Shown here: positions 28,011-35,533 of the stretch, piece by piece
Layout: every line of letters starts with the position of its first letter
Position numbering within the stretch: the first letter of the stretch is position 1
Assembly (NCBI RefSeq): GCF_025909975.1
Contig: NZ_JAPCIO010000002.1
Span: forward strand, 310,001-374,000
From: Flavobacterium lacisediminis
GTDB lineage: Bacteria; Bacteroidota; Bacteroidia; Flavobacteriales; Flavobacteriaceae
Direction of reading: 5' to 3'
DNA: 64,000 nt
Notes under the pieces: model-generated
The model's database searches: none
Told to the model about the DNA's origin: nothing
The model's input: only the letters and a program-made list of their open reading frames with translations
Program-made: the position numbers and the translations under genes

Positions 28011-29697
28011 ATTCTCCTAGTAAAACTCCTGATACATTCCAAGAGCTAAAACTTCCACCTTCGTTTGGGCCTTGTGGAATTTTTACTTGTAGCGTATATG
28101 TTCCTGCTTTTAAATTTCCTAATTCAATATAGATCGGATTCGTTGCTGTTCCAGGACACCAATTCGAACGACTCAAATCTGATGAAGACAATCCATCATT
28201 AAAATTTCCTGATGCTGGGTTAAACAATCGGTAACCACCACAATCTTGTCGCCATGGAATAAACGAAAATACTTCTTTTCCGTTTAAAAATATAGTGTTT
28301 CTTTTTGGTACAAATTCGTCTCCGTTTTCCCAACCACCATGCCCAGTCGTAATATATCGCAATTGAGCTTTTTTAATTTCTTTGTCTAAAGTAAAAGTAA
28401 CTTGTAATCCTTTTTCATGATTGAACATCGTAGCATATTCTTGTCCCGCCATTTCCATTACGTTTGTCGTATTAAATAACGGAATAGAAACATTAGTTTT
28501 GTCCAAAGAACTTTCGCTTGGATTTATCGTAATATTCATCGAAATTTTGTGTCCACCTTTATCGTAATTACCAATAAAAGTTCCTACGTAAACGGTTTTT
28601 CCTGATAAATTATGTTTTAAATCGGTAATGTCCATTCTGTACGGAACAATTTCATGCCAAGTTTTGTCTTTCAATTGAATGTAGTTGTATTGCTTAATTC
28701 CAAAAGGCGTAAAAAATCGCATCAATTCAATTATTGGAGAAAATTCTGGAGTTGCCACAACACCCTGATATTGCTTTCCATTTCCGTTTTCATAAATAGG
28801 TAGTGTTTTAGCGCCATTTTGCAAACCATCTAAAAATGATTGCTTTTTAACTTGCGGAATCATAAAAACCGAACCCGTTCTGTCATAAGCATCACCATTG
28901 GATTGTTCTGCTAAATCTAAAAAGACTAAATCTCCTTTTTTAATTTCCGGAAAAGTGATTTTTTTCAAGATAATAGTTCCGTTTGCAAATCGTAAAATGC
29001 TATCATTTGATTTTGATGCGTCCGAAAAATTAATGATTTCATTTTCAAACACTTTAATCGTAGTAAAGCGGCTTTTCCAAACCAAATCTTTATAAGTCAA
29101 TCCATCTATAACTGGACTATTTGTTGTGTTATTTTGTAAAATCATATTCGGACTAACCGATTTCATTTTCTCAATTTTAGTAGCCGAAATCACAAAATTT
29201 CCATTGCGAACCATTTCCAAAACCAAGCCAATGTTTTGTCCTAAAGTAGTTGGCGCTCCTTTCACTTGTAATTCGTTGGTGTACCAAAGTTCAATTGTGT
29301 TTGAATTGATGATTGTTTTCGCTTTTTGGCATTTGTAGCCCAAAATAGTTTTGGTATCCGATAAAAACTCGAAGTTTTGTTTAGCTAAAGAAAGACTATC
29401 AACAGTAGTTACCGATTTGTCTTTTTTAAGTTGGGTAACTTGAACAATTTTATTTTCGGAACGATTGATTAACGTTTGTTCGAAAGGAAATTCCGCTTTT
29501 CCAGAATTCATTTTTTCAGTAGTTACTAAAGTCTCTGTTGGATTCGTGAAAACAAATATTGCATCTTGATTTTCAATTAGCTTTCCGTTTGAACTTCTGG
29601 TATACTTAATTTTAAATCCTTTTGGTGGTTTTACGCCAGTTTGAGATTGCGCAAACGTAAAAAGACTTAGTAATGTGATGGTTATAAATTTTTTCAT
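28009..29697 (-). CDS. Secreted PNGase F-like amidase, type II architecture (562 aa)
   Basis: Peptide-N4-(N-acetyl-beta-glucosaminyl)asparagine amidase family: releases N-glycans from glycoproteins. The ATG at 29697 gives signal peptide MKKFITITLLSLFTFAQSQ; an in-frame start 16 codons upstream would bury the promoter. Residues about 20-215 are an N-terminal domain resembling GLPGLI-type sequences (LGYKCQKAKT, IELWYTNEL), as in the type II PNGase F enzymes that have an additional N-terminal domain. The PNGase F N and C domains follow. GDAYDR (D272) matches the catalytic DEWDR segment, and GDEFVPKRNTI (E461) matches the AEWCFRTHTI glutamate. The C-terminal part has RSNWCPG and the FIPWRQDCGGYR segment. 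No T9SS sorting domain is visible, so it may stay periplasmic or be released another way. Confidence 0.88.
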   Translation of the reverse strand: MKKFITITLLSLFTFAQSQTGVKPPKGFKIKYTRSSNGKLIENQDAIFVFTNPTETLVTTEKMNSGKAEFPFEQTLINRSENKIVQVTQLKKDKSVTTVDSLSLAKQNFEFLSDTKTILGYKCQKAKTIINSNTIELWYTNELQVKGAPTTLGQNIGLVLEMVRNGNFVISATKIEKMKSVSPNMILQNNTTNSPVIDGLTYKDLVWKSRFTTIKVFENEIINFSDASKSNDSILRFANGTIILKKITFPEIKKGDLVFLDLAEQSNGDAYDRTGSVFMIPQVKKQSFLDGLQNGAKTLPIYENGNGKQYQGVVATPEFSPIIELMRFFTPFGIKQYNYIQLKDKTWHEIVPYRMDITDLKHNLSGKTVYVGTFIGNYDKGGHKISMNITINPSESSLDKTNVSIPLFNTTNVMEMAGQEYATMFNHEKGLQVTFTLDKEIKKAQLRYITTGHGGWENGDEFVPKRNTIFLNGKEVFSFIPWRQDCGGYRLFNPASGNFNDGLSSSDLSRSNWCPGTATNPIYIELGNLKAGTYTLQVKIPQGPNEGGSFSSWNVSGVLLGE

Positions 29698-29706
29698 AAA
29701 AGTGGA

Positions 29707-29737
29707 GTTGTTCAGCAAATATAATTTTTTATCTTTG
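29707..29737 (+). promoter_or_regulatory. Promoter of the DUF2851 gene
   Basis: -33 GTTG (29707-29710), 19-base spacer, -7 TATCTTTG (29730-29737). Interleaved with the opposite promoter at 29716-29746. Confidence 0.7.
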
Positions 29738-29746
29738 TTTTTCAAT
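29716..29746 (-). promoter_or_regulatory. Promoter of the PNGase F-like gene
   Basis: On the minus strand: -33 ATTG (29743-29746), 19-base spacer, -7 TATATTTG (29716-29723). It overlaps the DUF2851 promoter, so both cannot easily be occupied at once. Confidence 0.65.
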
Positions 29747-29763
29747 TATATACGCCATACAGA

Positions 29764-31032
29764 ATGAAAGAAGATTTTTTGCACCACTTGTGGCAATTCA
29801 AGAAATTTGATATTGCCAATTTAAAAACTACAAAAGGTGAATCGATTCAGATTCTCAATTCAGGTCAATATTTACAACTTGCGGGGCCTGATTTTTTCAA
29901 TTCGCAAATTATTATCGAAAATCAAAAATGGGCTGGAAATGTAGAAATACATCTCAAGTCATCAGATTGGTATGTGCATAATCACGAGAAAGATTCCAAT
30001 TACGACTCGGTAATTTTGCATGTCGTTTGGGAACACGATGTGCCGATTTTCAGAAAAGATAATTCAGAAATTCCAACATTAGAGCTTAAGGAATATGTAG
30101 CATTGTCTGATTTACATAAATATCAATCGTTAGTCAGTCAGAAATCTTGGATTTATTGTGAAAATGAACTGCAGAATGTAGATCAATTTGTTTTCAAGAA
30201 TTGGCAAGAACGTTTGTTTTTCGAACGTTTGGAAAGAAAAGCTAATTTGATTTTTGAATTACTAGAAACATCCAATCACGATTGGGAAGCGGTTTTATTT
30301 TGTCTTTTGGTTAAGAATTTTGGATTGAATACGAATGGCGAAATGTTTTATAAAATCGCTAAATCTATTCCTTTTTCGGTTGTTCGTAAAGAATCTTTTT
30401 CTCTAGAATCATTAGAATCCTTGTTGCTAGGTCAAGCGAATTTACTTTCTCATGATTTTCAAGATAGTTATGCTAGAGAATTACAAAAATCCTATCATTA
30501 CTTAGTTCAGAAACATCAACTGCGTGAAAAAGTTGTTGGCTCTGTAGAATTTTTCAAACATCGTCCCGATAATTTTCCTACGATTCGATTGGCGCAATTG
30601 GCTAATTTGTATTTTCATCGAAAGAATCTATTTTCTTTGGTGATGAATTGTAGTTCTATAAATGAATTGTATCAAGTTTTTAATGTTGGTGTTAGCGAAT
30701 ATTGGGAAACCCATTACAATTTTGATAGAGAAAGTTCGAAAAAGATGAAAAAACTTTCAAAATCTTTTGTTGATTTATTGGTAGTAAATACAATTATTCC
30801 ATTGCAATTTGCTTATGCGAGAAGTCGACAAAAAGAAATTACCCAAAATTTGATTGATTTAGCCAATTCAATTCCATCAGAGAAAAATGTTATTATTGAT
30901 AAATTTAAGACTTTTGGTATTGTATCTGAAAATGTATATGAATCACAAGCTTTATTGCAATTAAAAAAAGAGTATTGCGATTTAAAAAAATGTTTAGATT
31001 GTGCTGTAGGGCATTTCATACTTAAAAAATAA
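29764..31032 (+). CDS. DUF2851 family protein
   Basis: 422 residues of a conserved Bacteroidota family of unknown function. The N-terminal third holds the signature (LHHLWQFKKFD, LAGPDFFNSQIIIENQKWAG, GNVEIHLKSSDWYVH, VILHVVWEHD), which looks like a compact beta-rich domain with conserved histidines. The remainder is helical. A C-terminal CDLKKCLDCAVGHFIL contains two cysteines typical of the family end. No signal peptide or membrane segment, so it is cytosolic. The start ATG lies 26 bases after a strong promoter box, and the small PspC-like gene follows 29 bases downstream. No function is inferred. Confidence 0.88.
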   Translation: MKEDFLHHLWQFKKFDIANLKTTKGESIQILNSGQYLQLAGPDFFNSQIIIENQKWAGNVEIHLKSSDWYVHNHEKDSNYDSVILHVVWEHDVPIFRKDNSEIPTLELKEYVALSDLHKYQSLVSQKSWIYCENELQNVDQFVFKNWQERLFFERLERKANLIFELLETSNHDWEAVLFCLLVKNFGLNTNGEMFYKIAKSIPFSVVRKESFSLESLESLLLGQANLLSHDFQDSYARELQKSYHYLVQKHQLREKVVGSVEFFKHRPDNFPTIRLAQLANLYFHRKNLFSLVMNCSSINELYQVFNVGVSEYWETHYNFDRESSKKMKKLSKSFVDLLVVNTIIPLQFAYARSRQKEITQNLIDLANSIPSEKNVIIDKFKTFGIVSENVYESQALLQLKKEYCDLKKCLDCAVGHFILKK

Positions 31033-31035
31033 TCG

Positions 31036-31043
31036 TATTTTTG
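31036..31043 (+). promoter_or_regulatory. -7 box of the PspC-like gene
   Basis: TATTTTTG fits TAnnTTTG and lies 18 bases before the ATG at 31062. -33 is weak. Confidence 0.4.
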
Positions 31044-31061
31044 AAAAATAAAAAATAAAAA

Positions 31062-31283
31062 ATGGTTCAGAACCTGTTACATTTTTTTGAAAAGCACGGA
31101 TTTTTCGTAGCCACTCGTTTAGCCGACCGATTGGGGATGCGAGCAACTAATGTGCGTTTGTTTTTTATTTACATATCTTTCATAACTGTAGGCTTAGGGT
31201 TTGGGTTGTATCTCACTTTAGCATTCCTTTTAAAGCTAAAAGATATGATAAAAACAAAAAGAAGTTCAGTTTTTGACTTATAA
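31062..31283 (+). CDS. PspC-domain small membrane protein (73 aa)
   Basis: A single short PspC-like unit: an N-terminal amphipathic part (FFEKHGFFVATRLADRLGMR), then ATNVRLFFIYISFITVGLGFGLYLTLAFLL, which forms one or two membrane segments, and a basic tail. Proteins of the PspC family sit in the inner membrane and take part in the phage-shock envelope stress response or act as toxin-like partners of PspB. Here no other psp gene is near, so the role is unclear. It probably has its own promoter (31036-31043). Confidence 0.75.
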   Translation: MVQNLLHFFEKHGFFVATRLADRLGMRATNVRLFFIYISFITVGLGFGLYLTLAFLLKLKDMIKTKRSSVFDL

Positions 31284-31306
31284 AATTTCATTAAGTGTAA
31301 GTTTTA

Positions 31307-31336
31307 TTTGAATTTTAGATAGTTTTCTTATCTTTG
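31307..31336 (+). promoter_or_regulatory. Promoter of the NSS transporter operon
   Basis: -33 TTTG (31307-31310), 18-base spacer, -7 TATCTTTG (31329-31336), 25 bases before the ATG at 31362. Confidence 0.7.
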
Positions 31337-31361
31337 AAAAATTAACAACCAATAAAATTAT

Positions 31362-32939
31362 ATGACTGCAAAAGTAGAATCGTGGGGATCACGAGTTGGA
31401 CTTATTTTAGCCATGGCAGGAAACGCCGTAGGACTAGGTAACTTTTTAAGGTTTCCAGTTCAGGCAGTTCAAAATGGAGGTGGAGCTTTTATTGTTCCTT
31501 ATTTAGTGTGTTTTTTATTAATGGGAATTCCGTTGCTATTCGTAGAATGGAGTATGGGAAGATTCGGTGGAAAATACGGACATCACAGTACGCCATTTAT
31601 ATTAGATAGTATGGATAAAAGAAAATTTTGGAAATACATTGGTGTTTTCGGAATTTTTACAAACTTAGCCGTTGCTGCTTACTATTGTTATTTAGAATCA
31701 TGGACTTTAAGCTGGGTTTGGCATAGTATCTCAAGAACTTTTGCAGGACAATCTCAGGATGAAGTAGCTGGATTTTTCAATAGCTATGTAGGTTTAGAAA
31801 TGCCATTTGAAACAATTTTCTTTTGGTTAGTGTGTTTGCTTTTAAATACTTGGATTTTATCTAAAGGGTTAAGTGGTGGTGTTGAGAAAGTCGCTAAAAT
31901 AGGAATGCCATTATTAATTGTTTTTGGTGTTTTCTTAGCAATTATGGCTTTTAATGTTGAGGCTGGAGTTGCTGGGGCAATCAATGATGCTTCTGTTGGA
32001 CTTAATTTCTTGTGGACACCTGATTTTTCTACGATATGGTCTCCAAAAGTATGGTTAGCTGCAGCAGGTCAAATTTTCTTTACGCTTTCGGTAGGTATGG
32101 GTTCAATTCAGTGTTATGCTTCTTATGTTAAAAAGAATGACGATATTGCCTTGAATGCTATGAGTGCTGGATGGATGAATGAGTTTGTTGAAGTGGTTTT
32201 AGGAGCTGCAATTATTATCCCAATTTCTGTAGGTTATTTAGGAGTAGATAAAGTTTTAGAAATGACCCAAACAGGAGGTTTAGGGTTAGGATTTAAAACA
32301 TTACCATTCTTATTTGAACAATGGGGAACAGTTTTAGCAATATTATGTGGTGTTTGTTGGTTTGGTTTGTTGTTTTTCGCTGGAGTTACTTCTTCTTTAG
32401 CAATGGGAACTCCAGTTATGGGATTCTTAAAAGATGAATTTGGTTGGAAACACAAAAATGCAGCTTGGGCATTTGGAGGATTAGTATTTATTCTAGGACT
32501 TCCAACAGTATTATTTTTCAATTACGGAGTTTTTGACGAATACGATTACTGGGCTGGAACTTTCTCATTAGTAGTTTTTGCTTTCTTTGAAATTATACTT
32601 TTCGCGTGGATTTTTGGAATGGATAAAGGTTGGAAAGAAATTACAACAGGTGCAGATATTAAAGTTCCTAGTGTATATAAATTTATTATTAAATATGTTA
32701 CACCTTTATTTTTAGGAGTTGTCTTTTTCTCAAGTTTGCCTGGAGTGTGGGATAAAATCATCAATAAGGATATTTATCAAAAAATCGCAACTACTACAGA
32801 TCCTAAAGAATTAGAATTATTAAATGAAACAATTTTATTTGTAAACGCTTCAAGATTGCTATTACTTTTAGTATTCTTAGGAATTTCATACTTAGTATTT
32901 GTGGCTTATAAAAAACGTAAAAAAGAAGGGAGAATATAA
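31362..32939 (+). CDS. Sodium-dependent amino-acid transporter, NSS/SNF family
   Basis: Sodium symporter of the LeuT fold in the inner membrane, importing an amino acid or related amine. Eleven to twelve hydrophobic segments. The family hallmark is in the first (ILAMAGNAVGLGNFLRFP, the unwound helix binding Na+ and substrate). Later come GGGAFIVPYL and the helix-6/8 region with FFTLSVGMGSIQCYASYVKK and FAGVTSSLAMGTPV. Length 525 fits the bacterial 12-segment subgroup. A 51-codon gene starts two bases after its stop and probably encodes a small partner subunit (MetS-like). Substrate specificity cannot be read from the sequence. Confidence 0.93.
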   Translation: MTAKVESWGSRVGLILAMAGNAVGLGNFLRFPVQAVQNGGGAFIVPYLVCFLLMGIPLLFVEWSMGRFGGKYGHHSTPFILDSMDKRKFWKYIGVFGIFTNLAVAAYYCYLESWTLSWVWHSISRTFAGQSQDEVAGFFNSYVGLEMPFETIFFWLVCLLLNTWILSKGLSGGVEKVAKIGMPLLIVFGVFLAIMAFNVEAGVAGAINDASVGLNFLWTPDFSTIWSPKVWLAAAGQIFFTLSVGMGSIQCYASYVKKNDDIALNAMSAGWMNEFVEVVLGAAIIIPISVGYLGVDKVLEMTQTGGLGLGFKTLPFLFEQWGTVLAILCGVCWFGLLFFAGVTSSLAMGTPVMGFLKDEFGWKHKNAAWAFGGLVFILGLPTVLFFNYGVFDEYDYWAGTFSLVVFAFFEIILFAWIFGMDKGWKEITTGADIKVPSVYKFIIKYVTPLFLGVVFFSSLPGVWDKIINKDIYQKIATTTDPKELELLNETILFVNASRLLLLLVFLGISYLVFVAYKKRKKEGRI

Positions 32940-32941
32940 TC

Positions 32942-33097
32942 ATGAAAACAGAAGCTTTAATTACAATGCTTACAGCGGTTGGAACAGTAACGGCTGTTAC
33001 GGGATATTTTTTCTACTTGGTTTTAAGTACACCTCCAAAACAAGAACCAGATTCTTATGAGGAAAACGATGAAGAATTAGTTAGAAAAAACGATTAA
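32942..33097 (+). CDS. Small single-span partner of the NSS transporter (51 aa, MetS-like)
   Basis: ATG at 32942 lies two bases after the transporter stop. The 51-residue product begins MKTEALITMLTAVGTVTAV, has one membrane segment (about 8-29, ending GYFFYLVLS) and an acidic cytosolic tail (DSYEENDEELVRKND). Small single-span proteins directly downstream of NSS transporters are known in other bacteria (MetS of the MetPS methionine uptake system) and are needed for transport. The position, size and topology match, although the sequence cannot be compared here. It is followed 11 bases later by the next gene and is likely co-transcribed. Confidence 0.75.
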   Translation: MKTEALITMLTAVGTVTAVTGYFFYLVLSTPPKQEPDSYEENDEELVRKND

Positions 33098-33108
33098 TAT
33101 TTACATAA

Positions 33109-33987
33109 ATGAATAAGATTAAATCCTACTTCCTGTTTTCTAGAGAACACAGAAGTGGGATTTTTTTGTTGTTTGCAATTATTATTTTAGTTCAATTAGC
33201 TTATATCTTTTTTGGCGATTACTTTATAACAAAGAATAATACTACTGAGGATAAAGCTTGGTTGTTGGTTCAAAATGAAATTGATAGTTTAAAAAGTATT
33301 CAATCAACAAAAAAAGATACGATTTATCCATTTAATCCAAATTATATAACCGATTACAAAGGCTATAAGCTAGGAATGACAATTCAAGAAATTGATCGTT
33401 TACATGCGTTTCGAAAACAAGGGAAGTTTGTGAATTCTGTAGAAGATTTTCAACAAGTTACTAAAGTTTCAAACGCTTTTCTATTGAAGATTAGTCCATA
33501 CTTCAAATTTCCAGATTGGGTAAAAAATAAAGGAACAGCTACTTCGGAAAAATTTCATAAGTTTTTACCAAAGGAAAAGGAAAAAATTATTCAAAAAGAC
33601 ATAAACGTTGCAACGAGAGAAGATTTAATTGCAGTATACGGAATTGGAGAAAAGTTGGCGGACAAAATTTTGCAAGAAAAAGAAAAGCTAGGCGGTTTTG
33701 TTAGCATGGAACAATTTCAGTTTATGTGGGGAATTAGCCCAGAAGCAATTTCAGATTTAGAAAAAAGATTTACCATAAAAAGTCAAATCGGAATTAAGAA
33801 AATTGCAATTAATGATTTGTCTCAAAAAGAATTAGCAAAATTTCCTTATTTCAATTATGCTTTGGCAAAGGAAATTGTGATTTACAGAACGATGAATAGT
33901 GGAATTAAAAATATTGACGATTTAACAAAAATTAAGGGAATGCCTAACGAAAAAATAAAAATAATCGCCTTATATTTGGAATTCTAA
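33109..33987 (+). CDS. Membrane-anchored helix-hairpin-helix protein (ComEA-like)
   Basis: 292 residues. An N-terminal membrane anchor (about 16-36, SGIFLLFAIIILVQLAYIFF) is followed by a soluble region containing several helix-hairpin-helix motifs, the non-specific DNA-binding units of ComEA and related proteins: MTIQEIDRLHAFRKQGKF, NVATREDLIAVYGIGEKLA, and KFPYFNYALAKEIVIYRT with IKGMPNEKIKII. It may bind DNA at the envelope, for example in uptake or competence, but Bacteroidota relatives of this arrangement are not functionally characterised to my knowledge. Start ATG 33109 lies 11 bases after the small transporter subunit. Confidence 0.82.
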   Translation: MNKIKSYFLFSREHRSGIFLLFAIIILVQLAYIFFGDYFITKNNTTEDKAWLLVQNEIDSLKSIQSTKKDTIYPFNPNYITDYKGYKLGMTIQEIDRLHAFRKQGKFVNSVEDFQQVTKVSNAFLLKISPYFKFPDWVKNKGTATSEKFHKFLPKEKEKIIQKDINVATREDLIAVYGIGEKLADKILQEKEKLGGFVSMEQFQFMWGISPEAISDLEKRFTIKSQIGIKKIAINDLSQKELAKFPYFNYALAKEIVIYRTMNSGIKNIDDLTKIKGMPNEKIKIIALYLEF

Positions 33988-34031
33988 AAAAATACCCTAA
34001 AAAACACACCAAAAAACAATAATACCTTATT

Positions 34032-35201
34032 ATGAATTCATTATATTTTACAGAAGAACACGAATTATTCAGACAAAGTTTTAGAGATTTTTTACATAAA
34101 GAAGTGGTTCCTCACATTGAAAAATGGGAAAAAACAGGAACAATTGAACGCTTCATTTGGAAAAAGTTTGGAGATATGGGCTTTTTCGGATTAAACTACC
34201 CGGAAGCGTATGGTGGAATGAATTTAGATTTGTTTTATACAGTTGTGTTTTTAGAAGAACTTCAAAAAGTTAAATCTTCTGGTTTTGCTGCGGCTATGTG
34301 GGCACATGCTTATTTAGCAATGACGCACTTAAATGCAGAAGGTGATGAAAGAATAAAACAAGAGTATTTAGCACCAAGTATTGCTGGTGAAAAAATTGGA
34401 GCTTTGTGTGTTACAGAACCTTTTGGAGGAAGTGATGTTGCAGGAATGAGAACAACTGCTGTAAGAAAAGGAGATAAATTTGTTATCAATGGTTCTAAAA
34501 CTTTTATTACAAATGGTGTATATGCAGATTACTATGTGGTGGCTGCAAAAACAAATCCAGAACTTGGAAATAAAGGAATTAGTATATTTTTAGTTGATAC
34601 GGCTACAAAAGGTATATCGGCTACAAAATTAGATAAATTAGGTTGGAGAGCTTCAGATACTGCAGAGATTGCATTTGATAATGTTGAAATTCCATTAGAA
34701 AACTTAATGGGTGAAGAAGGAAAAGGTTTTCCATACATCATGCAACATTTTGCTTTTGAACGTTTAATTATGGCAATCAATGCACATGCTAGAGCGGAAT
34801 ATGCACTTGAGTATACTATAGAATATATGTCGCAAAGAGAAGCTTTTGGAAGTACAATTAATAAATTCCAAGCCTTGAGACATACCATGGTAGAACACGC
34901 AACAGAAGTGGAACATTGTAAATTGTTTAATTATGCTGCTGTCGCTCGTTTAGATAAAAAAGAATATGTAGTTAAAGAAGCTACCATGGCAAAATTAAAA
35001 TCAACTAAAGTAGCAGATTTAGCAATTTACGATTGTTTACAAATGCTAGGTGGTTATGGTTATATGGAAGAATATCCTTTGGCGCGTTTATTAAGAGATA
35101 GTCGTTTAGGGCCAATTGGTGGAGGAACTTCTGAAATTTTAAAGGAGATTTTATCAAAAATGATAATTGATAATCAGAATTATAAACCAGCGGTTAAATA
35201 A
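34032..35201 (+). CDS. Acyl-CoA dehydrogenase
   Basis: FAD-dependent flavoprotein of 389 residues, catalysing alpha,beta-dehydrogenation of an acyl-CoA. The FAD/substrate segment CVTEPFGGSDVAGMRTTA, the GSKTFITNGVYADYYVV segment and the C-terminal LGGYGYMEEYPLARLLRD are all present. The catalytic Glu of the short/medium-chain class (YEGT) is replaced by GGGTSEI, and E243 in HFAFERLIMA instead occupies the place of the base used in isovaleryl/long-chain type enzymes. Chain-length preference is therefore not of the medium-chain type (inference). No neighbouring electron-transfer or beta-oxidation gene. Gap of 44 bases from the upstream gene. Confidence 0.93.
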   Translation: MNSLYFTEEHELFRQSFRDFLHKEVVPHIEKWEKTGTIERFIWKKFGDMGFFGLNYPEAYGGMNLDLFYTVVFLEELQKVKSSGFAAAMWAHAYLAMTHLNAEGDERIKQEYLAPSIAGEKIGALCVTEPFGGSDVAGMRTTAVRKGDKFVINGSKTFITNGVYADYYVVAAKTNPELGNKGISIFLVDTATKGISATKLDKLGWRASDTAEIAFDNVEIPLENLMGEEGKGFPYIMQHFAFERLIMAINAHARAEYALEYTIEYMSQREAFGSTINKFQALRHTMVEHATEVEHCKLFNYAAVARLDKKEYVVKEATMAKLKSTKVADLAIYDCLQMLGGYGYMEEYPLARLLRDSRLGPIGGGTSEILKEILSKMIIDNQNYKPAVK

Positions 35202-35236
35202 TTTTGATTTATAATTTTTAATTCAGAATTATTTTC

Positions 35237-35244
35237 TACATTTG
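35237..35244 (+). promoter_or_regulatory. -7 box of rpsU
   Basis: TACATTTG, 29 bases before the ATG. A leader of about 23 bases carries a strong Shine-Dalgarno (35258-35264). The -33 region is only T-rich. Confidence 0.6.
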
Positions 35245-35257
35245 CACCCTTAACGAG

Positions 35258-35264
35258 AGGAGGT
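35258..35264 (+). promoter_or_regulatory. Strong Shine-Dalgarno of rpsU
   Basis: AGGAGGT, nine bases before the ATG at 35274. This is a near-full complement of the 16S 3' end. The start regions I inspected elsewhere in the window lack such a site, so its presence here is deliberate. In Flavobacteriia, bS21 occludes the 16S anti-Shine-Dalgarno on the ribosome, and rpsU mRNA keeping a strong site is consistent with autoregulation. Confidence 0.85.
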
Positions 35265-35273
35265 GTCTATATT

Positions 35274-35468
35274 ATGTTAATTATACCAATTAAAGACGGA
35301 GAAAATATCGATAGAGCATTAAAGCGCTATAAAAGAAAATTTGATAAAACAGGAACTGTTCGTCAGTTACGTGCACGTCAAGCTTTCATTAAACCATCTG
35401 TTGTAAACAGAGCTAAGATCCAAAAAGCATCTTACATTCAAGGATTAAGAGACTCATTAGAGAGTTAA
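35274..35468 (+). CDS. rpsU: 30S ribosomal protein bS21
   Basis: 64-residue basic protein of the small subunit, near the 16S 3' end and initiation site. Family start MLIIPIKDGENIDRALKRYK, a basic middle and a QGLRDSLES end. In Flavobacteriia bS21, with bS18 and bS6, covers the anti-Shine-Dalgarno, explaining why most genes lack Shine-Dalgarno sites. The strong AGGAGGT before this gene is the expected exception. Its terminator (35489-35528) contains a further promoter box for the next gene. Confidence 0.97.
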   Translation: MLIIPIKDGENIDRALKRYKRKFDKTGTVRQLRARQAFIKPSVVNRAKIQKASYIQGLRDSLES

Positions 35469-35488
35469 TTTTTTGAATAAACTATACT

Positions 35489-35532
35489 AACCGCTAATTA
35501 ATAAAGTGTAACTTTGTTGTTAGCGGTTTTTT
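35489..35532 (+). terminator. Terminator after rpsU
   Basis: AACCGCTAA (35489-35497) pairs with TTAGCGGTT (35520-35528), loop of 22 bases, followed by T residues to 35533. The loop is long and contains a TAACTTTG promoter box (35509-35516). Confidence 0.75.
35509..35516 (+). promoter_or_regulatory. -7 box of the Xer-type recombinase inside the terminator loop
   Basis: TAACTTTG fits TAnnTTTG. Transcription would start at about 35522, 12 bases before the ATG at 35534. No -33 element is visible. Confidence 0.45.
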
Positions 35533-35533
35533 T

